The translations under genes were made by a program, and so were the position numbers. Of a stretch of DNA of 55,906 nt, positions 17,631 through 24,632 are shown one piece after another. This stretch comes from JAZKSG01 sp036626215. GTDB taxonomy: Archaea; Thermoplasmatota; E2; DHVEG-1. The stretch covers positions 1 to 55,906 of the forward strand of contig JAZKSG010000004.1 in NCBI GenBank assembly GCA_036626215.1, written 5' to 3'. The stretch's first letter is position 1. Each line of letters opens with the position of its first letter. The notes beneath the pieces were generated by a model, which worked only from the letters and a program-made list of their open reading frames with translations, had not been told where the DNA came from and did not search any database.

Positions 17631-18176
17631 ATTATAAAAATAAATGTTGATGACGCTGTTTTCGAGATAGTTAGAGACGAGATAACCAAGCAAGATACAG
17701 ACGCTGTGGTTAATGCTGCTAATAAAAAACTGGCTCCAGGTGGAGGTGTAGCTGGAGCGATACATCAAACAGCAGGAAAAAAACTCTGGGAGGAATGTAA
17801 AAAACTTGGTGGATGTAAAACTGGAGAAGCGAAGATAACAAAAGCCTATAATCTACCTTCAAAATATGTTATACATACTGTAGGGCCAATATACTCTAAA
17901 AAGAAAGAGGATAACTCGGAATATTTATCTTCTTGTTACAGAAACAGCTTAGATTTAGCTAACAACAAAGGAATAAAAAGTGTTTCATTTCCAGCTATTA
18001 GTACAGGAGCATTTGGTTACCCTATCGAAGAAGCAGCTGAGATAGCAATAAAAACTATAATTAACTGGTTAAAAAATAATGCTGAGAAAAATGTTGAATT
18101 GGTAAGATTGGTTTTATATAGCCAGGAAGACTTTGATATACATAAGAAAACCGCTGAAAAACAGAAAATCTTATAA
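17631..18176 (+). CDS. Macro-domain (ADP-ribose-binding) protein, probable AUU start
   Basis: Macro domains bind or hydrolyse ADP-ribose and O-acetyl-ADP-ribose. The motifs are complete: VVNAANKKLAPGGGVAGAIH, the GEAKITKAYNLP segment, VIHTVGP and the SFPAISTGAFGYP phosphate loop. The first ATG (17706) lies inside the VVNAAN-preceding strand and would delete beta-strand 1. Upstream coding sequence continues in frame (IKINVDDAVFEIVRDEITKQ) to a TAG at 17628, with no ATG, GTG or TTG available. The first codon after that stop is ATT 17631, 10 bases from GGGGAGG at 17614-17620. I therefore place an AUU start there, giving 181 residues. A sequence error is the alternative. Confidence 0.88.
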   Translation: MIKINVDDAVFEIVRDEITKQDTDAVVNAANKKLAPGGGVAGAIHQTAGKKLWEECKKLGGCKTGEAKITKAYNLPSKYVIHTVGPIYSKKKEDNSEYLSSCYRNSLDLANNKGIKSVSFPAISTGAFGYPIEEAAEIAIKTIINWLKNNAEKNVELVRLVLYSQEDFDIHKKTAEKQKIL

Positions 18177-18185
18177 GTTAGATGA

Positions 18186-18226
18186 TATGTTAATCGCTTA
18201 AAGAAAAGAGACTGATGATTAACATA
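18186..18226. repeat. 10-bp inverted repeat before the zinc-ribbon gene
   Basis: TATGTTAATC (18186-18195) and GATTAACATA (18217-18226) are perfect inverted repeats separated by 21 bases. They lie between the macro-domain gene stop and the zinc-ribbon gene start. They could form a hairpin in the transcript or an operator. No T-run follows, so a terminator is less likely. Confidence 0.5.
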
Positions 18227-18256
18227 GATCAACTCTAAAGAGGTAACTGGTTAACT

Positions 18257-18493
18257 ATGAAAAAAGAAGATGAAGACGAAGAAGAGACATATCTAGTAAA
18301 ATTACTTTGTAGAAATTGTGACCATGAATGGGAACAAGAGATAAATAAAGGAATCTACGTACGTTATGAAAAAGATAATAACTACATGATAAAAAAAGAT
18401 GATTCTGGAAAGAAACGAAAATATTTTAAGTGCCCTGAATGTGGGTCAAACAAAAAGATAGCTAGATTACCAATAAAAGACTTTAGAGGCTAA
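18257..18493 (+). CDS. Zinc-ribbon protein
   Basis: This is a 78-residue protein with an acidic N-terminus and two CxxC knuckles (CRNC near 19-22 and CPEC near 57-60), a classic zinc ribbon. The middle is basic. Such small ribbons often act in nucleic-acid or protein contacts, but no specific family is recognised. It lies between the macro-domain gene and Alba on the same strand. The ATG is preceded by AGAGGTAAC. Confidence 0.8.
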   Translation: MKKEDEDEEETYLVKLLCRNCDHEWEQEINKGIYVRYEKDNNYMIKKDDSGKKRKYFKCPECGSNKKIARLPIKDFRG

Positions 18494-18517
18494 AAATTTT
18501 TTTGGAGGAAAAAAACT

Positions 18518-18808
18518 ATGGAAGAAGAACAAACACCTGAAGAAGACGTTATTTATGTGGGAAACAAACCAGCGATGAGCTACGTACTTGCAGTGGTAAC
18601 TCAATTCAAAGAAACCGATGAAGTAGTTATCAAAGCAAGAGGAAGAGCTATCAGCAGAGCAGTAGACACCGCTGAAATAACAAGAAACCGATTTGTCACT
18701 GAAGCAAAAATCAAAGATATAATAATCGACACAGAAACAGTAGTAAACGAAGAAGGAAAAGACGTAAACGTTTCTTCAATGGAAATATATCTTACAACGA
18801 AAGAATAA
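18518..18808 (+). CDS. albA: Chromatin protein Alba
   Basis: Alba is a small dimeric DNA/RNA-binding chromatin protein. The 96-residue product has the family signatures VYVGNKPAMSYVLAVVTQF, VVIKARGRAISRAVDTAEITRNRF and the C-terminal strand VSSMEIYLTTKE. The Lys at the usual acetylation position (KARG context rather than the SK N-terminus) is not obvious, because the N-terminus is acidic (EEEQTPEED). TTGGAGG lies 8 bases before the ATG. It is 24 bases after the zinc-ribbon gene and probably shares its transcript. Confidence 0.96.
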   Translation: MEEEQTPEEDVIYVGNKPAMSYVLAVVTQFKETDEVVIKARGRAISRAVDTAEITRNRFVTEAKIKDIIIDTETVVNEEGKDVNVSSMEIYLTTKE

Positions 18809-18983
18809 ATCAAAAAAAAATCAAAAAATACATAAAATCTAAATTTTTTTTGCCTAACTTTTCCTTTATTTAATGGATTAAAATAAATTTTTTTTTTCGT
18901 TATTTTTACAAAACGTATTTTTGACACACTAATTTTATATATTTTTTATATTAAAAACTAATACTGGAACGGTGTACAATTTT

Positions 18984-19088
18984 ATGAGATATGATTTAAA
19001 AAATAAATATAAAGATAGATATGTGGAATATCTTAGGAGAAGATACGGTCGAGAAAGAGTAAAAAAATTTTTACATGGTAACAACTAA
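18984..19088 (+). CDS. Possible 34-residue basic microprotein
   Basis: This short ORF encodes a very basic peptide (RRRYGRERVKK core, about 14 Lys/Arg of 34). It has a TATA-like element about 45 bases upstream and a GGAACGGTG sequence about 9 bases before the ATG. I do not recognise it. The composition would suit nucleic-acid binding, and it sits next to Alba. Chance occurrence in AT-rich DNA cannot be excluded. Confidence 0.4.
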   Translation: MRYDLKNKYKDRYVEYLRRRYGRERVKKFLHGNN

Positions 19089-19171
19089 AAGTCAGACAAA
19101 AATTTTAAATATCCGACATGTATGCTTGCTTTAGTTGATTTAAATCTAATAAATAGATAAATTTAATTGAA

Positions 19172-19244
19172 GGGTCTGGTTTGGCTTCGAAGAATCCTTT
19201 TCATCTATATCACCTCTCTTTCTTCTTAACGCCAAACTAGATCC
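19172..19244 (+). ncRNA. Candidate structured RNA, 14-bp stem with two G-U pairs
   Basis: GGGTCTGGTTTGGC (19172-19185) pairs with GCCAAACTAGATCC (19231-19244) over all 14 positions if two G-U wobbles are allowed. The wobbles are legal only in a plus-strand transcript. An inner 6-bp stem (GAAGAA 19189-19194 with TTCTTC 19220-19225) stacks inside, leaving a pyrimidine-rich loop. A TATA-like element lies at 19103-19111. No known RNA family motif was recognised. It could also be part of the nadM leader or a processed element. Confidence 0.4.
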
Positions 19245-19424
19245 AACTTAAATCTTTCTAATGACGTATATTAAGTTTTACTTTCTTATAAAGATAGAGT
19301 TAATGATTATCCTATATTTAGTATGACGCCACATTTATTTGCAAAATAGTTTTTGTTAGTTAAAAAATGATAGAACAGTTTTTTAAAAAAATTCATAAAA
19401 CAGATAGTAGTTTCATATTACAAT

Positions 19425-19928
19425 ATGAATGCTTTATTTATAGGTCGATTCCAACCATTCCATAAAGGACATCTTAAAGTTCTCAAAAAAATTTCTAAGG
19501 AATACAATAAAATAATAATAGGTATCGGATCGTCTCAATACTCCCATACCCAAGAGAATCCATTCACAGCAGAAGAACGAAAAAATATGATAGAAAAAAC
19601 ACTCATGGAGAATGACATCAACAACTTTGAGATATGTTTGATACCTGATATCCACAATCTCTCTGAATGGGTGGACTATGCATCATCTATAACCCCAAGA
19701 TTTCATATTGTTGTTACAAACAGTGATCTTACAAGAAAATTATTCGAAGAGAAAAGCTATACTGTTGAGGGAACGAAAATGTACAATCGCGACAGATTAT
19801 CAGGTGAAGAAATAAGAAAGAAGATTATTAACAAGGAAAAATGGAGACATCTTGTACCTAGAACAGTATACGATTTTATTACAAATATTAAAGGTGAAAA
19901 CAGGATTAGAAATTGTTACGATAAATAA
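19425..19928 (+). CDS. nadM: Archaeal nicotinamide-nucleotide adenylyltransferase
   Basis: NadM joins NMN and ATP to make NAD+. The 167-residue protein has the nucleotidyltransferase signature GRFQPFHKGH at 7-16 (HxGH type). It also has GIGSSQYSHTQENPFTAEER and a C-terminal RLSGEEIRKKI block in place of the ISTxxR motif, all typical of archaeal NadM. Start and length are standard. It appears to be monocistronic. Confidence 0.95.
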   Translation: MNALFIGRFQPFHKGHLKVLKKISKEYNKIIIGIGSSQYSHTQENPFTAEERKNMIEKTLMENDINNFEICLIPDIHNLSEWVDYASSITPRFHIVVTNSDLTRKLFEEKSYTVEGTKMYNRDRLSGEEIRKKIINKEKWRHLVPRTVYDFITNIKGENRIRNCYDK

Positions 19929-20002
19929 TAACATCTGTGTAAAGGCAACATTAAAATAACACTATTATCTCTTTTAAAACAAAAATGGGGTATATTTAAG
20001 GA

Positions 20003-20842
20003 TTGGATAGAAAAATCATAGTTTTAACACTAATATTAACGATCTCTTTGTCGTTATTTTCAGGTTGTATAAACAAAAGTAGCGATAAAGTTGATGGGGA
20101 TATAAACGCTAAAAGTAACTATGGAAATGTTCCACATGTGGTTTTAGATGCTCCTGAAAAAGCTTTTTTTGGAGAAAAAGTAGTATTTGATGCATCTTCA
20201 TCGTTTGATGAAGGAGGAAAAATAGTTAACTATCAGTGGAATCTTGGAGATGACACAATAATTGAAGGGAAAGAAAAAATCTCTCATACATATCATCATA
20301 CAAACAATTTTGATGTGGATTACCCCTTGATATATACAGTGGTTTTACAAGTTGTAGACAATGATGGTTTTTCAGAATCTTTCTCCCATCACATCAAGCT
20401 TTATCCTAAAGAATTCAAGTTTTATCTAACAGAAAAAAACAGTTTAAAGTTTCAAAAACCATCTTTAAACTCTGAAACAATAAAAAATAAAGGGATAAAG
20501 TCTAACTTTAAGATAGAATATACTTTAGATGAAACTGTAGACATTTCTAAAAGTAGAATGCAGATCCAGCTAAGTTTTGATAAAAAACATACAGAATGGC
20601 TGAAAAATGTCGATATAAAATTATATGATTCCAATGGAAAAGAATTGTTATTCTTAGAGGAAACGTTTAACTATTTCGAATCTTTCTGGAATAAAAAAAC
20701 AATAAGTTTTACAGAAGAAAACATACAGTTCTCTGATTTTAAAAAAATGGTGTTATCTATAGAGGCTGTATCTTTGAAGAAAAACATTGACCTTGTTTAT
20801 GGTGGAGACAGAGCAGGCTACATTAAATTTGAATTTAAATAA
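20003..20842 (+). CDS. Lipoprotein with a PKD domain
   Basis: This is a secreted, probably lipid-anchored protein of 279 residues. The signal peptide ends in a lipobox (SLFSGC, Cys22). A PKD-type beta-sandwich follows at about 45-130, with FDASSSFDEGGKIVNYQWNL and the closing VVLQVVDNDG. The C-terminal ~140 residues are beta-rich and not recognised. The start is TTG 20003, the only codon that leaves an intact signal peptide. The function is unknown; PKD domains usually mediate surface interactions. Confidence 0.85.
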   Translation: MDRKIIVLTLILTISLSLFSGCINKSSDKVDGDINAKSNYGNVPHVVLDAPEKAFFGEKVVFDASSSFDEGGKIVNYQWNLGDDTIIEGKEKISHTYHHTNNFDVDYPLIYTVVLQVVDNDGFSESFSHHIKLYPKEFKFYLTEKNSLKFQKPSLNSETIKNKGIKSNFKIEYTLDETVDISKSRMQIQLSFDKKHTEWLKNVDIKLYDSNGKELLFLEETFNYFESFWNKKTISFTEENIQFSDFKKMVLSIEAVSLKKNIDLVYGGDRAGYIKFEFK

Positions 20843-20866
20843 AAAAAAAATAATAGAGGAAATATT

Positions 20867-21376
20867 ATGGATGCTTTAGAAGCTGTTTTAAATAGACGTA
20901 GTATAAGAAAATATTCCGATAGATCAATTCCTAAAGATAAAATCAACACTCTTTTAGAAGCCGCTATGAATGCTCCATCTGCAAAAAATGAGCAAACATG
21001 GTGTTTTGTAGTCCTAGATGAAAAGCAGTATCTTAAAAAAATCGCAGTTTCTCATCCACATGCCGATATGCTTAAACAAGCAGATAAAGCAATTCTTGTA
21101 TGTGGTGATCTAAAAAGAGAAAAAACTGAAAACTACTGGATGATAAATTGCTCTGCAGCTACAGAAAACATTCTGATAGCTGCCCATGGGTTAGGTATAG
21201 GTAGCTGTTGGATAGGTATTTATCCTAGAGCTGAACGAGTTAACATGATTAAAGAAATAGTAGAACTGCCGGATCATGTAGTTCCTTTTGCTTTAGTTTC
21301 ACTTGGGTATCCCGATGAAAAACATCGTAGAGTCAACCGTTTTGACGAAAGTAGAGTACATTACAATAAATGGTAA
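20867..21376 (+). CDS. Nitroreductase-family flavoprotein
   Basis: This is an FMN-dependent oxidoreductase of 169 residues. The N-terminal RRSIRKYSDRSIPKDKI and AAMNAPSAKNEQTW segments give the phosphate and flavin contacts, and the C-terminal GLGIGSCWIGIYPR and VSLGYPDEK motifs are typical. The substrate cannot be told from sequence. It lies 24 bases after the PKD lipoprotein, and AGAGGAAA precedes the ATG. Confidence 0.92.
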   Translation: MDALEAVLNRRSIRKYSDRSIPKDKINTLLEAAMNAPSAKNEQTWCFVVLDEKQYLKKIAVSHPHADMLKQADKAILVCGDLKREKTENYWMINCSAATENILIAAHGLGIGSCWIGIYPRAERVNMIKEIVELPDHVVPFALVSLGYPDEKHRRVNRFDESRVHYNKW

Positions 21377-21396
21377 AAAAAACGTATAGAGCTTTT

Positions 21397-21816
21397 TTAT
21401 TCCCCAATTATTTGTACTACTATATCCCTTTTTCTACTTTTTGTATCAAATTCCATAAAAACTATCTGCTGCCAAGTGCCATGAACTACCTCTCCATTCC
21501 TGATAGGTACAGTAAGACTCGGGCCAATTAAGCTAGCTCTTACATGGGAATGACCGTTATCATCATGCCATGTCTCCTGATGATCATAATGTACACCTTT
21601 CGGAGCAATTTCTTGAAGTATCCGAGGTATATCCTTCTTTAGACCAGGTTCATACTCTATAGTGGTGATACTACCTGTTGAACCAGGATTAAAAACAGTT
21701 GCAATTCCTTCCTTTATTTTAGATTTATCCACTATCTTTTGAACTTGTTCTGTTAAATCTATGATATCTACTTCGCCTTTAGTCTTAATATTTATTTCAT
21801 CATAATGTACACTCAT
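21397..21816 (-). CDS. YjbQ/UPF0047 family protein
   Basis: This is a member of the UPF0047/YjbQ family, in which some proteins show thiamin-phosphate-synthase side activity; the true role is unsettled. The 139-residue protein has the conserved GIATVFNPGSTGSITTIEYE, a histidine-rich WHDDNGHSHVRASLIGPS core and GTWQQIVFMEFD. ATG 21816 is chosen because AAGGTGAG lies directly before it; the ORF extends upstream to 21837 without a site. It sits downstream of pyrDK on the same strand, 37 bases after pyrK. Confidence 0.92.
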   Translation of the reverse strand: MSVHYDEINIKTKGEVDIIDLTEQVQKIVDKSKIKEGIATVFNPGSTGSITTIEYEPGLKKDIPRILQEIAPKGVHYDHQETWHDDNGHSHVRASLIGPSLTVPIRNGEVVHGTWQQIVFMEFDTKSRKRDIVVQIIGE

Positions 21817-21853
21817 CTTCTCACCTTTTTTTAACAAATTTTTTTGTAAAAAT

Positions 21854-22639
21854 TCATATTTTTATTTTTCGCCCAGCTGCGTCACGTTTATATCTTCCAA
21901 ATTCTTCTATTTCATCTAATGTTTTATCTGTGAAGATAGGTCCATCTTTACATACTCTTAAACCGGGTCCAATACAACATTGACCGCAGATACCAATGCT
22001 ACATTTCATATATCTTTCCAATGACGCCTGCATTGGTATATTTTTTTGTTTTGAAACTTGTAGCATCCTATGCATCATTTTTTCGGGGCCACAAGTAAGA
22101 ATTAGATTATAGTCCTGTTTTTTTATCTCTCTTTCAGCTGTTTCGGTAGCGAAACCTTTCAGTCCTTTTGATCCGTCATCGGTGGTAATATATGTCTCTG
22201 CTTCTATATCGTTCAGCTTTTCTTCAAAAAAAACTTCATCTTTATTTTTAAAACCTGCTATAACTGTTGTTTCTATCCCTTTTTCTAAAGCCTCTACGGC
22301 TGCAGGATAAATCATGGCGACACCTGTTCCCCCTCCAACTATCACCAGGGGGTTATCGTTTATTTCAAAACCGTTACCGAAAGGGCCTCTTACTCCAATT
22401 TTATCTCCAGGTTCTATATCAAATAATTGTTTGGTGGCATCTCCTACTTTTTTAAAAGTTATATCTCGGGTATCTTCAGAGATGTCTGATACACTCATAG
22501 GTATTTCATCTACCTCTGGAAGCCAGATCATGTAAAACTGCCCTGGTTTTACCTTATCTGGATGACGAAATGTTAATGTTTTTACGTTTTTATTCTCTTT
22601 TTTTGTTTTCAGGATTTCAGTAGCTGTTGGTGTATTCAT
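21854..22639 (-). CDS. pyrK: Dihydroorotate dehydrogenase electron-transfer subunit
   Basis: PyrK carries FAD and a [2Fe-2S] cluster and passes electrons from PyrD to NAD+. The 261-residue protein has the ferredoxin-reductase fold: FAD-binding IPMSVSD, then GVRGPFGNGFE, the NAD(P)-like IVGGGTGVAMI and the C-terminal cluster motif CSIGICGQC..C. Its start overlaps the pyrD stop by four bases, so the two are translationally coupled. Confidence 0.95.
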   Translation of the reverse strand: MNTPTATEILKTKKENKNVKTLTFRHPDKVKPGQFYMIWLPEVDEIPMSVSDISEDTRDITFKKVGDATKQLFDIEPGDKIGVRGPFGNGFEINDNPLVIVGGGTGVAMIYPAAVEALEKGIETTVIAGFKNKDEVFFEEKLNDIEAETYITTDDGSKGLKGFATETAEREIKKQDYNLILTCGPEKMMHRMLQVSKQKNIPMQASLERYMKCSIGICGQCCIGPGLRVCKDGPIFTDKTLDEIEEFGRYKRDAAGRKIKI

Positions 22640-23553
22640 TTATGAGCACTCCCTATGATTTCTGTAAGAGTTTGAAAATCGTTTTTTTTCATCCATCCTT
22701 TTATTTCTTTACAAATCTCTTTAAAAATTTCTAGATCCCGGTAGTATATTCCAGAGCCTATTTCTACTGCTGAGGCTCCAGCCATAAAATATTCTAATGC
22801 ATCTAAACCGTTGAGTACTCCTCCACATCCTATGACTGGTATATCTACATTTTTAAAAATTTCATATACACATCTAACACCTATAGGTTTAACTCCTCCT
22901 CCAGAGTAGCCCCCTATCTTGTTATATAAAACTGGTTTTTGGAATTCTAGGTTTATCTTCATAGCTTTAACTGTGTTTATAGCTACTATTGCATCAACCT
23001 CTCCCTCTTCGGCTGCTTCGGCTATTTCAACAACATTATTTAGATTAGGAGAAATTTTTGCAAAAACAGGAATGTCAACTGATTTCTTAGTTTTGGTACA
23101 TATATTCTCTACAATTTTAGGATCAGATCCTACTTCTAGTCCACATTTTTTGGCATGAGGACAACTAAGATTCAACTCTATTGCTTTTGCTCCAGATTGT
23201 TGCATTTTTTCAGCAATTTCTCTGAATTCTTCAGCGTTTGAACCATATATGCTACCTATAACAGTTACATCAAGAGAAGAAAGTTTTTTTATTTCATCTT
23301 TAAATTTTTCTATACCTGGATTGGGTAAACCCATAGCGTTTAAAATCCCATGTTCTAACTCTATCGCTGTAGGATTAGGATAACCTTCATTTGGCTCTAA
23401 CCCTATCGATTTTGTTACTACTGCAGCTGCTCCAGATCTGAGTATTCTTTTCATGCTTTCTGCATCTTCATCCATTAAACCTGAAGCAAGAATAGTAGGG
23501 TTTTCAAGTTCTAAATCGCTGATTTTGGTGGATATATCTATCAGATTTAACAC
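22636..23553 (-). CDS. pyrD: Dihydroorotate dehydrogenase, class 1B catalytic subunit
   Basis: PyrD oxidises dihydroorotate to orotate in pyrimidine synthesis. The 305-residue FMN TIM barrel has PTILASGLMDEDAESM, the active-site ELNLSCPHAKKCG loop with the class-1 cysteine base, and the FMN phosphate sites IGCGGVLNGLDALEYFMAGASAVEIGSG. It is coupled to pyrK, as in class 1B enzymes. No other pyrimidine genes are in the window. Confidence 0.95.
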   Translation of the reverse strand: MLNLIDISTKISDLELENPTILASGLMDEDAESMKRILRSGAAAVVTKSIGLEPNEGYPNPTAIELEHGILNAMGLPNPGIEKFKDEIKKLSSLDVTVIGSIYGSNAEEFREIAEKMQQSGAKAIELNLSCPHAKKCGLEVGSDPKIVENICTKTKKSVDIPVFAKISPNLNNVVEIAEAAEEGEVDAIVAINTVKAMKINLEFQKPVLYNKIGGYSGGGVKPIGVRCVYEIFKNVDIPVIGCGGVLNGLDALEYFMAGASAVEIGSGIYYRDLEIFKEICKEIKGWMKKNDFQTLTEIIGSAHK

Positions 23554-23673
23554 CGTAGATTCTAAACAAGCAACTACTATTTAAATTAATTTTTCCATAT
23601 ACAAAAGTATAAAAGGAAAAAGTTTTTTTAAGTTGGTTGTTTCCTCTTACTCACTCAAATGGTTGAATAACTC

Positions 23674-24570
23674 ATGTATCTAATTACAAAATGGTTTGGA
23701 ACCTTCCTATTCGACGAAAAAGGTAATCTAAAAAAGAAAAAGCTTCCTTCAAAAAAACTATCTGAAATCAAAAAAAGACTTGATCTGATAGATAAGGGTG
23801 AAGTGCTTGAAGAAGAAAAAAATATTTTAAAAAAGAGGGATAACGTATTTGTTTCTGAAAAAAGACTTCAAAACATGGGAATCTACGAACCTCATAACGC
23901 TTTCTTCAAAAGAATCACTCTTGAACCCGAAGATTTTGATTTTTCACAGAATTTACTTCAAAAAGCTATCCTTGATTCAACAAAGGAGAAAGTAGAGGAA
24001 CAATTACATGCTGAAGATTTACAAGTGGTACAGATGATGGATGCCTTGGATGATCTACTTCACATCTCCAACTTACTATCTGAAAGATTGGATAGTTGGT
24101 CTAATGTCTCAGGTGATACAAATAAAATGAAACCTGTTGAGAAAACTTTTTCAGTTGTCAACCAAGAAAAAGAACAATTAGAAGATCAAATTAAAGAAGA
24201 TATGAAAGTGTTAGCTCCAAATATATCCGATTTAGCTGGTGCTTTAGTTGCCGGTCGTTTATTGTCACAGGCTGGCAGTTTGAAAAAACTTGCATCTATG
24301 CCTGCTTCCACTATACAAGTTTTAGGAGCTGAGAAAGCATTGTTTAGATTCAAAAAGAAGGGAGGTAAACCACCTAAACATGGAGTGATCTTCCAGACTT
24401 CCTACATAAATCAAGCCCATAAACAGGTGAGAGGCAAAATAGCTCGGGTTTTAGCTAATAAAATAGCTATCGCTGCAAAAGCAGATGCTTTTACTGGAAG
24501 AAATATTTCTGAAGAGCTAAAAGAAGAATTAGAAAACAGGGTTAAAGAAATCAAAAGAAAAAATCAGTAA
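23674..24570 (+). CDS. nop5: Nop5/Nop56-family box C/D RNP protein
   Basis: Nop5 is the scaffold of archaeal C/D RNPs, which methylate rRNA and tRNA. The Nop domain is complete, with LAPNISDLAGALVAGRLL, GSLKKLASMPASTIQVLGAEKALF, KHGVIFQ and the C-terminal GKIARVLANKIAIAAKADAF. At 298 residues it is shorter than many archaeal Nop5 proteins (~370-400); the shortfall is in the N-terminal fibrillarin-binding half. Fibrillarin, usually the next gene in archaea, is not here: trkH follows. A TATA-like GTATAAAAGG lies around 23606-23615. Confidence 0.93.
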   Translation: MYLITKWFGTFLFDEKGNLKKKKLPSKKLSEIKKRLDLIDKGEVLEEEKNILKKRDNVFVSEKRLQNMGIYEPHNAFFKRITLEPEDFDFSQNLLQKAILDSTKEKVEEQLHAEDLQVVQMMDALDDLLHISNLLSERLDSWSNVSGDTNKMKPVEKTFSVVNQEKEQLEDQIKEDMKVLAPNISDLAGALVAGRLLSQAGSLKKLASMPASTIQVLGAEKALFRFKKKGGKPPKHGVIFQTSYINQAHKQVRGKIARVLANKIAIAAKADAFTGRNISEELKEELENRVKEIKRKNQ

Positions 24571-24632
24571 AATTATAAGTATATCTTAGTTTATTTATCA
24601 AAAAAAGATATATTTGGTGGTTTTTTGGAGAG

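Larger units (their letters stand above)
18809..19424. other. Intergenic region with a microprotein ORF and a candidate RNA
   Basis: After Alba comes a T-rich stretch (18840-18905) that could terminate transcription. A TATA-like element at 18934-18942 precedes the 34-codon ORF at 18984-19088. A further TATA-like element (ttttaaata, 19103-19111) precedes the long hairpin at 19172-19244. The rest, 19245-19424, is AT-rich leader sequence for nadM in which I see nothing else. Confidence 0.5.

Noticed and set aside
17706..17708. ATG 17706 as the start of the macro-domain protein
   Set aside because: It would remove the first beta-strand and the residues before VVNAAN, and has no ribosome site near it.
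18205..18220. A box C/D RNA around CTGATGA
   Set aside because: The C box is imperfect and no D box lies at a suitable distance.
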